Below are positions 1 to 12,446 of a DNA stretch of 64,000 nucleotides, piece by piece; within the stretch, counting starts at the first letter, position 1; each line of letters starts with the position of its first letter. This stretch comes from Microglena sp. YARC (Eukaryota; Chlorophyta; Chlorophyceae; Chlamydomonadales; Chlamydomonadaceae). The stretch is from NCBI GenBank assembly GCA_022414725.1, contig CM039464.1:38525420-38589419 (forward strand), read 5' to 3'. The position numbers and the translations under genes were made by a program. The notes beneath the pieces were generated by a model. The model saw nothing but the letters and a program-made list of their open reading frames with translations, ran no database searches and was not told where the DNA came from.

Positions 1-11
1 CATTCAACCCC

Positions 12-140
12 TTGCATTGCATAATCCCCCTCCACTCCCTCCACTCCGTCACCCCTTCCCCATGCACCCCCTTGCATTGCAGAGCCGGTGCATCATACAT
101 TTCCAATCTGCAAGCATGGCTGCCATCAATAAGCGGGAGG
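12..140 (+). repeat. Acceptor-side copies of exon a
   Basis: CCTTGCATTGCAGAGCC and the following bases at 68-130 repeat the acceptor and the first part of the exon at 247. A shorter partial copy lies at 12-25. Confidence 0.7.
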
Positions 141-246
141 AAAGAATCCCCCCCCCCCCTCCCCTTTCAACCTCCCCCCCCTCCCCCTTCAACCTCCCCC
201 CTCCTCCTTCAACCTCACCCCCTCCCTCCACCCCCTTGCATTGCAG

Positions 247-375
247 AGCCAGTGCGTCATCCATTTGCGAGCTGCCAGCATGGCTGAACTCCACGTGGAG
301 AGGACAAAGGTGAAGGTGGAGGAGGAGGAGGGCAAGCTGAAAGTGTTGAACAGAAAGCTGGACCAGAAAAAGAAG
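247..375 (+). CDS. USP gene, exon a (charged coiled coil)
   Basis: Acceptor CATTGCAG, donor AAG|GTAACT, 43 codons, phase 0 at both ends. The peptide is rich in K and E (VERTKVKVEEEEGKLKVL) and would form a helix or coiled coil. It joins in phase to the next exon. Confidence 0.6.
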
Positions 376-2033
376 GTAACTAACCACCTGCAGTTGCAAC
401 TGAACTTAACCACCTGTAATTGCAACCGAACATAACCACCTGCAGTTGCAACTGAACATAACCACCTGCAGTTGCAACCAAACGCAACCACCTGCAGTTG
501 CAACCAAATTAACCTCCTGCAGTTGCAACCAAATGTAACCGCCTACAGTTGCAACTGAACGTTACCTGACTTGACCTCTTGAACAACTTGGACTAGCCCC
601 TCCTAGGAATCTATAGTTGATAATAATCGATCTTGATGTATGCTAAATTCCAGGGGTAGCCACACAGGCTGAAGAAATCAGTGTTGTTGCTGTTGTTGTC
701 ACAGTCCAGGGGTAGGCCAAATAGGCTAAAGGGACTTGCCCTACCGTGACAGGAGGGGCTACTACGAAAAGCACTGATGAACCCCAAACAATCGTTTTTT
801 TGAAGGGAATGGCCTATCCCTCTCTGCTTTGGTAGAGTAATCCATGATTTCTCTTCTCTATTTTTCTGTTAACGTCCAGGGGTACCAACCCCAACCCCAA
901 ACCCCAACCCCCCCCAACCCCCCAACAACAACCTCAACCCCCAACACCAAACCCCAACACCAACCTCAACACCCCTAACCTCGTCCCCCCCCCCCCCCAA
1001 CCTCAACACCTACACCTACACTCAACACCAACACCCAACCTCAACCTCAACCTCCAACATCCAACCCCAACACCCAACCTCAAGACCCGACCTCCCCCCC
1101 CCCAATACTCAACACCCAAAACCCAACCTCAACCCCGACCCCAACCCCCACATCCATTCACAAACACATACAGAGCCACACCTGAGTTACAGAATCACAA
1201 GCTCCACCACCAACCCACAAACCCCCTCTCTGCCTTGCAGGCTGACCTCAACTCAGACAGACCGCGGCTTCTGAAGGATCGGGAGGAGGTGGAGTTTGCG
1301 CTTCGCTTACACAGGTGTGGCTTTTTTATTTAATGAATGGATGTTCACCTCAGGATGAGGAGCTTGTGATTCCGGAACCCACTTTTTCTCTGTTTCTTCT
1401 CACGATCTTCCCCCCTCAGGAGGTGGATCCAAGGGGGGGGCAAAAAAAAGTTAAAGACCCCTCCCCCCAAAAGTGTGAGACACCCTTCTGAAGACCCCCC
1501 CCCCCCCCCCCCCCCCCCCGGCTCCAGAACCCACTGTACAGCCACTATCTTAGCCACCACTTAGTGTTATGGTGTCTAATTAAGCTCATTTTACAGGTTT
1601 TTTAAAGGCCTATTCATTGAGGTTGGTCTAGAAACCATAATGAATGTTTGAAACATAGAAAATCACCATCATCAATGTCGCTGCCACTGTTGCCATCGCC
1701 CCGTCAGCTGCCGTAGCGCTCAAAGGCTGGAAAACTCTGGTAATCAAATGCTTTGATGCGCTGCTGAATCTCGACTTCTGTTCGACTGCGGCCAAGCAGG
1801 CAAGAAAATTATGATGGCGCCCTAACTTTCCATGGTCGCCGCAGAGCAATTTTTTACCGCACTTGTCGCAGGTAGTGCCCTTGGATTGTGGGTCAATACA
1901 ATAACATCAACAATAGAGACCAAAACGAAAACAGATGCACAGTGAGGGGAAGGGAAAAAGAAGAAGCATTGAAATACCACGAGGTCTCGCTCTGTACGTC
2001 GTTGTACAAGTGTTGGTTACGGCGTTGTGTGTG

Positions 2034-2067
<34 letters not shown>

Positions 2068-5000
2068 CTGCCCCCCTCCCCCCCCCTCTGCCCTGGGCAA
2101 TCTATGTGGGTCTCTCCCCTAATAGCATATATGGACTGGTATTTAGTAGAGGAACATCCTATTTCCACTCCATGTCATTCTGAGGGCTAGAAAAAAAGTG
2201 CCAGAAAAGCGGGGGGCCCTCAGGAAGTTGCTCGTGTACCGCATGCCGGAATCGGGGCCGGAAGGGGTCGTAAGCCCCGGAACCATCGAAAAAAGTCGGA
2301 AAATGTGTCGGGTGGGTAGATATCGACCCCTCAAAAAGAGGGGGGGGGGGGGGGGGTCCGACGGCTTTCAGAAATTTCCTCTGATGAAGACTGTTAGAGG
2401 CCAAAAATTCCTCAGTACTCGGTCTCTGCTAAAATTAAGCAGACATATGAAACAAGCTCGGCGAGATCTTTCCGAATCCACCCTTATTTCCGACAACCGA
2501 GTAAAATATGGAGGCGTGATCCTCTAGATACTGTCTAGATCCAAGTCGAGGCACCTGCCAGGCTGGCAGATCCTCGTTCAGGGGTCGAGCCGGTTTCGGA
2601 AATATCTTCGTAACTTCCTCACCAGACGGAATCTGACGAAGATAAGCATACCCACGAAACTCGTTCGACGAGAGCATTCCGACTCCGCGAATGTTTTCGA
2701 GAATGAGTAAATGTGTCGTGGTAGTGCTTGAATAGTGACCTCCACAGGTTCTAAATACATTAAGTGTGAAGGTTGGGTCAAACCAGAAACTCAATATTTC
2801 CTCCCCAAACTTCTTGGGTATAAGGAGGGTACTTGGGCGTGCGACTTAGGCTAAACACCACCTTCAAATTCTCAAACACCAACACTAGCTAGCTCAGCTC
2901 AGAATCAGGACTAGGAAAGGGTGTTTGCTTGACCATGTTGTCTTTGATCAAATCCAAATGTAAGACCACAAATGGATAGAGCACGTCGAGGGGATCATTA
3001 TAGACCCTACTTTGACCCCCGTAATTATATTTTTTTTTGTGGAGATATGGGCCTATGAGGGGCTGGGGGGGGGGGGGGGGGGGGGGGGGGCAAGGCTGAT
3101 TACAAAAACTTCCGGCATAGGTATATGAAAAAAACTTCCTGAGGGACCCCTGCAGAAAAGTACCTATTTTTTTGAAAATGTCAGATTTTCCCTCGGCCCC
3201 CACCCTCCCCCCCCTGCAGCCCCAAACTTACGAGGACCATTACTTTGTTTCTACTGGGCCAAATTAAGAAATAAGACCAGATTCCTCATCCTCTCTATGA
3301 TATCTACAAAGTTGGACGATGGGGTCTTTTTGGTTAGAAGTTGCCCCCCCCCCCCTGGGTGGAGCTTGTGATTCTCTAACAGGTTGTCTCTGTCTGATGT
3401 GTGCGTGACTGAATATGAAGATCCATTTCTGTCAATGCTTTCATTCCTGTCAATGCTGTGAGCTTGTGATTCTGTAACAGGTTGTCTCTGTCTGATGTGT
3501 AAGTGACTGAATATGAAGATCCATTTCTGTCAATGCTTTCATTCCTGTCAATGCTGTGAGCTTGTGATTCTGTAACAGGTTTTCTCTGTCTGATGTGTGC
3601 GTGACTGAATATGAAGATCCAATTCTGTCAATGCTTTCATTCCTGTCAATGCTGTGAGCTTGTGATTCTGTAACTGGTGTGGCTCTGTATGGTGTGTATG
3701 ATTCAGTGGCTCTGTATGATTCTGTAACTGGTGTGGCTCTGTGCTTGTGAATGAATATGGTGCTGTGGTTGCTGCCATTTGTGAATGCTGTCAATGCTAT
3801 CTCTGATATCATTGCTGTCAATGCTGTCTCTGATATCATTGCTGTCAATGCTGTCAATGCTGTCTCTGATATCATTGCTGTCAATGCTGTCTCTGATATC
3901 ATTGCTGTCAATGCTGTCAATGCTGTCTCTGATATCATTGCTGTCAATGCTGTCAATGCTGTCTCTGATATCATTGCTGTCAATGCTGTCAATGCTGTCT
4001 CTGATATCATTGCTGTCAATGCTGCCAATTCTGTTTTGCTTCTGTCAATGCTGTCTCTGATATCATTGCTGCCAATGCTGTTTTGCTTCTGTCAATGCTA
4101 GCTCTGATGTCACTGTATCCTTGCTGTCAATGCTGTCTCTGATGTCATTGCTGCCAATGCTGCCAATGCTGTTTTGCTTCTGTCAATGCTAGCTCTGATG
4201 TCACTGTATCCTTGCTGTCAATGCTGTCTCTGATGTCATTGCTGTCAATGCTGCCAATGCTGTTTTGCTTCTGTCAATGCTAGCTCTGATGTCACTGTAT
4301 CCTTGCTGTCAATGCTGCCTCTGATGTCATTGCTGTCAATGCTGCCAATGCTGTTTTGCTTCTGTCAATGCTAGCTCTGATGTCACTGTATCCTTGCTGT
4401 CAATGCTGTCTCTGATGTCATTGCTGTCAATGCTGCTAATTCTGTTTTGCTTCTGTCAATGCTAGCTCTGATGTCACTGTATCCTTGCTGTCAATGGTGT
4501 CTCTGATGTCATTGCTGTCAATGCTGCCAATGCTGTTTTACTCCTGTCAATGCTAGCTCTGATGTCACTGTATCCTTGCTGTCAATGCTGTCTCTGATGT
4601 CATTGCTGTCAATGCTGCCAATTCTGTTTTGCTTCTGTCAATGCTAGCTCTGATGTCACTGCATCCTTGCTGTCAATGCTGCCTCTGATATCATTTCTGT
4701 CAATGCTGCCAATTCTGTTTTGCTTCTGTCAATGCTAGCTCTGATGTCACTGTATCCTTGCTGTCAATGCTGTCTCTGATATCATTGCTGTCAATGCTGC
4801 CAATTCTGTTTTGTTTCTGTCAATGCTGTCAATGCATTGACTGCTAATGCCATATCTAATGTTACTGATGTCATTGCTTCCAATGCTGTTTTGTTGCTGT
4901 CAATGCTGTCAATGCTGTCTCTGATATCATTGCTGTCAATGCCGCCAAAGCTGGTTTGCTTCTGTCAATGCTGTCAATGCATTGACTGCCAATGCTATAT

Positions 5001-8000
5001 CTAGTGTTACTGATGTCATTGCTTCCATTGCTGTTTTGTTGCTGTCAATGCTGTCTCTGATGTCATTGCTGTCAATGCTGCCAATGCTGTTTTGCTTCTG
5101 TCAATGCCATCTACAATGGAACTGATGTCATTGCTGTCAATGCTGTTTTGCGGCTGTCAATTCAATCTCTAATGTTACTGATGTCAATGGTGTCAATACT
5201 GGCAGGGAACCCTTGATCAGGAAATCTCACCGTCAAGTACCAGAAGGCTTGTCGCAGATAAAACCTCCGCCGGAAGTCCCCATGTTCTCGGGAAAAGCTT
5301 AGGTAGAGAACAGAGGGCGATTGTATCTTGTTATGTATCCTGTCCCTGGTCCCTGTAGCCTACTTGGTCTTAGCAGCGCAGGCGCGACTTACAACCAGGC
5401 CAGGCGGGAAGCTCATGCAACCAGTCCTGAAAATGAACGCCAGGTTATTAATCAGACAAGACGTGAACCTCATGCTGCGAGACAGGCTGCCGCGCACAAT
5501 TCGCAATATAGCATCCTCTGCATCAACGTCATGCCATCGCATTGTCTGGTCGGCAGGCAATTATTGTGAGATATTTTTGAATCTCTTCAGACCTCAACTG
5601 GCATTACCTACCCTACGCAATATGGCCCTTGCACCCCTTATCCAAAATCTTTTCATTGTTGCAAGCAGTGATACATCGGTTGCTTAGCATGTTGCGATAT
5701 AAGACTGGCTGTTATTTCCTGGTCAAAACAACAGCTGCAGACCCAACTATGTTCCGCGCAAAGAAGAAGATGCAGGTATGTCGCTTTGTGATTGCGCACG
5801 CCTGGTATTATCAGCGGGTCAGCTGCTGGTGGTTCAGGAAAGAGAGGGTGGGGGGGAGGATCGAGGGTGGCCCAGAATGGGTGTAAATGACTGGGGTGAG
5901 GGGAGGGGAGAGAAAGAGAAAGAGTGTTGATGGGGTGGGAGGGGGAAGGGGGGCATGCGTTGGAGGAAATATCTTGCCTGTGTGTATGCCAAGGGGAAGA
6001 TGAGGGGTGCGGGTGGCATAGGGGAGTACATACAAGGACGTAACCCGTTACCCAGAGTTACATTCATACATACATACATACATACATACATACATACATA
6101 CATACATACATTACAATAATACATGCACCCCTTCTGTCAACCTCTCCCCCTTCACTTCAGCTGTGGACCCCCACCCTCTATCACACATGCATACCAATCC
6201 GCCCCACCCCCAGCCAGACCCACAGAATCCTCTATTTTTCTGGACCTCTACCCTGTCCCTCACCCCACCCCATCTAGACACACTCTTATCCACCCCCCCC
6301 ACACACCACCACCACCACCACCACTACCACTATCCCCCACCCCCACCCCCACCCCCCCACACACACAGCCATCCCACACAGGGTGGGGCCACCCTCAACC
6401 CTCGGCCCTCCTACCAACCCTCCCTTCCCCCCAACCACCGACACGCACACACACTTCCCCCCTCATCCCTACCCCATACCCTTCACTCCAGCTGTGGGCT
6501 TTGATCGTGCAGAAAGAGGGGATTAAGTGCAGACTGCGAAATGAACGCACCAACAACTTGCAAGCGCTCATATTCCGATCACGCCGAGAACACCGGACCT
6601 GCACAATTGCAAAGCTACAAACCCGCCGCTTCTTCTTCTCGCGCAGTGGCCCAGTTGGACAAACTTCGCCTTACATTTCGTCAACACTTGCAACAGCAAT
6701 TTCCGCAGCAACATATTTCAGTTTAGTTGATACAAAGAAAATAGCTTGCACAGATGGGATGCACTGGGGGGCGGAATGGCAATGGCGATCTGAAGGCAGT
6801 CAAATAAATCGAAACAACTGGCTGCTTACCATGACGAATGCGATGCGATAGCATGGCATGGCGAAAGTGCGCATGCGTGAGATGAATTGTGGGAAGGCTT
6901 GCAGGGGAGGAGACAAAACTGGTAATATGAACTTTCCGACATCATCTTTCCCTCCCCCCCCCCCTCCCCCTGCCCACCCAACCCGAACCCACCACCCACC
7001 ACCTCCCCAACCCCAAACTCCACCCCACCCTTCAACAGACCCCCACCCCAATCTCCACCAACCCCCACCCCCACCTGCCCACTGACCGCTTAAATCTGCT
7101 CCCATTCCTCTGTAGCTTCAGGCCAACCCTTCAACCCCACCCAACCTCCACCAACCCAACCCCAACCTCCACTATCCCCCACCCCAACCTCCACCATCAT
7201 CCCCACCCCAACCTCCACCAACCCCCACCCCAACCTCCACCATCCCCAACCCCAACCTCCACTAACCCCCACCCCAACCTCCACCAACCTCCACCAACCC
7301 CACCCCAACCTCCACTAACCCACCCCAAACCTCCACCCACCCCCCACCCCGACCTCCACCATCCCCCACCCCAACCCTCCACCAATCCCCACCCCAACTT
7401 CCACCAACCCCCACCCCAACCTCCACCAACCCCACCCAACCTCCACCAACCCCCACCCCAACCTCCATCAACCCCCACCCCAACCTCCACCAACCCCACC
7501 CTAACCTCCACCAACCAACCCCAACTTCCACCAACCCCCACCCCAACCTCCACCAACCCCCACCCCAACCTCCACCAACCCCACCCCAACCTCCACCAAC
7601 CCCACCCCAACCTCTACCAACCCACCCCACCCTCCACCAACCCCACCCTGCCCCCTGACCGCTTGCATCTGCTCCCATTCCTCTGCACCCCAACCTCCAC
7701 CATCCCCCCACCCCAACCTCCACCATCCCCCACCCCAACCTCCACCAATCCCCTCCCCAACTTCCACCAACCCCCACCCCAACCCCCACCCCAACCTCCC
7801 ACCCAACCCAACCCCAACCTCCACCAACCCCCACCCCAACCTCCACCAACCCCCACCCCAACCTCCATCAACCCCACCCCAACCTCCACCAACCCCCACC
7901 CTAACCTCCACCAACCCCACCCCAACTTCCACCAACCCCTACCCCAACCTCCACCAACCCCTACCCCAACCTCCACCAACCCCCACCCAACCTCCACCAA

Positions 8001-11000
8001 CCCCACCCCAACCTCCACCAACCCCACCTAAAACTCCACCAACCCCACCCAAACCTCCACCAACCCCACCCAAACCTCCACCAACCCCACCCTGCCCCCT
8101 GACCGCTTGCATCTGCTCCCATTCCCCTGTAGATCCAAGAGCACCCGTCCCAAGGACCTCTTCATTGAGGTAAGTCAGCGTCCCGTGACTTGAATTTTAA
8201 TTTGTTACATGGCTTCTAGCTGTCTTCCAATTCCAAGCACCCCGAGACCAGAGAGCACACTAAGGGGATAAGACCGTTTAATGTCCCTTGACAGTTGTTT
8301 GTCGCTACCACACCACACCACTACCACACCAAACGTCACCAACGCTACACTAACATCAACGACACACCAACACCACACCACACCAAAATCACACCAACAC
8401 CACACCAACAACACACCAACAACACACCAACAACACACCAACAACACACCAACAACACACCAACTCACCACAACACACCTCACCAACAGTACACAAACAC
8501 CACAACACATCAACACACCTCAATCCACACTAACTCCACACCACAGCAACACCACAAGACAGTAACACCGCAACACAACACCCCTCCCCAAACCACATCA
8601 ACACCACACCAACACCTCAACACAGCAGCACCACAACACACGGCACAAACGCTACACAAACACCACCCCTCACCAACACCCCACACCACACCAACACAAC
8701 CCACACCACACCAACTCCACACCAACCCACCAACACAGCAACACTGCACCACACAAACACGACACCACAACACCACTCAACACCACACAAACACCAAACC
8801 AACACCACACCACAACACACCAACACACCCCGCCCCACTCCAACACCACACCAACACAGCAACACCACAACACACCACAACACACTACAAGGCACCACAC
8901 CAACACCAAACCAACACCACAACACACCAACACACCCCGCCCCCACGGTTCCCAACACCACACCAACACAGTAACACCACAGCACACCACAACACACTAC
9001 AACACACCGCACCAACACCAAACCATCACCACAACACACCAACACACCCCGCCCCACACCAACACCACACCAACACAGTAACACCACAACACACCACAAC
9101 ACACTACAACATACCGCACCAACACTGCACCAACACCACAACATACCCCGCCTCACACCAACCCCACACCAACACCACAACACAGCAACACTGCACCACA
9201 CCAACACGACACCACATCACCACTCAACACCATTCATGCTGCAGATCTTCATGTATGGTCCGTTCATTGACCTCATGGCCACGTGTCAGACACTGCTTTT
9301 CAAATGCGCCGTTTACATTGAGCGCAGCCACCTCGAGGCGAGGCGCGCAATTGTGTCGGTGGGTAGCAGTGTATACATGGTATTCTGCTTTGTATGTGTG
9401 TAGAAGCGGCTGGATTCTATTCTGTTGTGTACGTGTGTAGGAGTGGCTGGATGGCACCTCACCCCACCCCTTCACCCCCTCCCTCCCTCAAACCTCACCC
9501 ACCCCTTTCGCTCCCTTCCCTCCAACCTCGCCCCATCCCTTCACCCCCTCCCCCTCAAACCTCACTCACTCCACCGTTTCCCTCCTCCAACCTCACCCCC
9601 CCCCCCCCCCTTCCCCTCCTCCAACCTCACCCCCCCCCTTCCTCTCCTCCAACCTCACCCCACCCCTTCACTCCCTCCCCCTCAAACCTCCCCCCCCCCC
9701 CCCCTCTTCCCCCACCCTCAAACCTCCCACCCCCCCCTTCCCCTCCTCCAACCTCACCCCACCCCCCCTTCCTCTCCTCCAACCTCACCCCCCCCCTTCA
9801 CTCCCTCCCCCTCAAACCTTCCCCCCCCCCCCTCCCCCCCTCCCCCCCTTCACCCACCCTCAAACCTCACCCCACCCCTTCCCCTCCTCCAACATCACCC
9901 CACCTCTTCACCCCCTCCCTCTCCAACCTCACCCCACCCCTTTACATCATCATCCATGCTTGTAGACGTTCCAAAAGAGGAACTACCTAGCAGGAGGTAT
10001 CTTCTGGGACGCATCCAACATCTGTGTGTCCTTGTGGAAGGAGCAGCTGCTGAAGAAGATGCAACAAGAAGTGGAGGACAGCCTTCTTATAACTGTGAGA
10101 CCTGTGCATGTTGTCTTGTGTTTTTATCGTCATGTGTGTGCGGGTTTGCATGCCTTATGCCTGTGTATGCGTCTCTGCGAGTGTGTGTGTTTGCATCCAA
10201 CATCTGTGTGTCGTTGTGGAGGGAGCAGCTGCTGAAGGCAATGCACCAAGGAGTGAAGGACAGCCTTCTCATAACTGTGAGACCTGCGCATGTTGTCTTG
10301 TGCTGTTGTCGTCATATTTGCGTGGGTTTGCATGCTTGTGCGTGTGGCTGTTTGTGTGTGTGTTCGCATCCAAGATAACTGTTGGAACTGTGTGTCAGGG
10401 ATTTGTTTTCAGTTCAGAAAGTTTTGTTTTAATAGCTGGGTGTGTTGGCTTGGTTAAGGCCTCCTCCAGGGATAGCGTCCGTATTGCGTTCTAGGGCCAT
10501 TGAAAGCCATAGATTTGGGTTCTTTATAGCGGCCATTTAGGGCCATAGATTTGGGTTCTTTACAGCGGCCATTTAGGGCCATAGATTTGGGTTCTTTATA
10601 GCGACCATTGAAAGCCATAGATTTGGGTTCTTTATAGCGGCCATTGAAAGCCATAGATTTGGGTTCTTTATAGCGGCCATTTAGGGCCATAGATTTGGGT
10701 TCTTTACAGCGGCCATTGAAAGCCATAGATTTGGGTTCTTTATAGCGGCCATTTAGGGCCATAGATTTGGGTTCTTTATAGCGGCCATTTAGGGCCATAG
10801 ATTTGGGTTCTTTATAGCGGCCATTTAGGGCCATAGATTTGGGTTCTTTATAGCGGCCATTGAAAGCCATAGATTTGGGTTCTTTATAGCGGCCATTTAG
10901 GGCCATAGATTTGGGTTCTTTATAGCGGCCATTGAAAGCCATAGATTTGGGTTCTTTACAGCGGCCATTTAGGGCCATAGATTTGGGTTCTTTATAGCGG

Positions 11001-12267
11001 CCATTGAAAGCCATAGATTTGGGTTCTTTATAGCGGCCATTGAAAGCCATAGATTTGGGTTCTTTATAGCGGCCATTTAGGGCCATAGATTTGGGTTCTT
11101 TATAGCGGCCATTGAAAGCCATAGATTTGGGTTCTTTATAGCGGCCATTTAGGGCCATAGATTTGGGTTCTTTATAGCGGCCATTGAAAGCCATAGATTT
11201 GGGTTCTTTATAGCGGCCATAGAAAGCCATAGATTTGGGTTCTTTATAGCGGCCATTTGGGTAGAATGTTGTCTCAAGTAGCAAAAGCTACATACAGCGG
11301 GGAAAAAGGGGGGGGGGGGGGGATCTCTGCTGTGTGTGTATTTGCATGGATACTGAAGCCATCTTGTTGTATGTTAGTAGTAGCCTTGTGTGTCTGTTTA
11401 TGTGTCTGTGTGACTTCATATTTGTGCGCATGTATGTGTTTTGGATACACCAGTTGCATAATATGGATGCGCAAGGGCGTTGGGGTGTGTGTGGACGTGT
11501 GTGTGCGTTGGGGTGTGTGTGCATGTGAGTGTGTGCACGCAAGATGCCATGGATTCTCTAGCGCGTATGTGAGTGCACTTAACAAATATTTACATTATAT
11601 TACATTGTATTATACTGTATTATTTCAGACTATATTATATTTCATCACTCTACATTATATTACATTGCATTATATTATATTATATTATATTATATTATAT
11701 TATACTGTATTACATTTCATTAGTTTACATTATATTACATTGCATGATTTCTATATTATATTATACTATATTACGTTTTATTCTAGTACATTATATTACG
11801 TTTTATCATACTGCACTGCATTACATTACATTTCCATAGAATGTTCATTGTTGGCCCAAGACAAACCCGCTCCACATAACCTTTGAACCCCCTATCTTTA
11901 CAAGAGGAGGATGCTGGAGTGAACAGCAAGGCGACATGCCCCCCCCCACACCACCACCACCACCACCTCCACCACCACACCACCACACACACACACCACA
12001 CTACAAACTACACACACAACCACACACACACAACCATGCACATACACACACCTGTCTTGACTGGAGGGGACATAGGAGTAAACAGCAAGGCGACCTAGCT
12101 CCCCCCCCACCACCCCCCCCCACACACACAGCCATACACACACACAACCATGCACATACACACACACCTCTCTTGACAGGATGAGGCGCTGGAGTGAACA
12201 GCAAGGCTTCTTAACCCACCACCACCACCACACACACACACACACAACCTTACACACACATAACCAT

Positions 12268-12307
<40 letters not shown>

Positions 12308-12400
12308 CCATACACACACGCAACCATACACACACCTCCGCCTCTTTTGACAAGACGAAGATGCTGGAGTGAACAGCAAGGCCACCTAGCCCCCCCCCCC

Positions 12401-12446
<46 letters not shown>

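Noticed and set aside
880..1150. AACCCC repeats as a telomere
   Set aside because: Irregular units, internal to a gene, no terminal array.
3450..4101. Repeat proteins on both strands (VNAVSDIIA and ALTAMISET)
   Set aside because: Satellite DNA in an intron, open on both strands because of its period.
5811..6124. Poly-VCMY and Pro-rich minus-strand ORFs
   Set aside because: CATA microsatellite and C-rich DNA translated.
7197..8031. Gly/Trp- and Pro-rich ORFs up to 199 residues
   Set aside because: Translations of the CCCCAACCTCCACCAAC satellite, no non-repeat sequence.
8295..9440. 381-residue Thr/His-rich ORF
   Set aside because: Minisatellite ACACCA translated; it also runs over exon d in the wrong frame.
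9394..10378. Pro/Ser-rich ORFs of 198 and 317 residues
   Set aside because: C-rich repeat plus exon e read out of frame. The phase-consistent frame is different.
10454..11284. 276-residue minus-strand ORF with a 12-residue repeat
   Set aside because: It is the 36-bp minisatellite inside a MITE. The period is divisible by three, so the frame stays open without selection.
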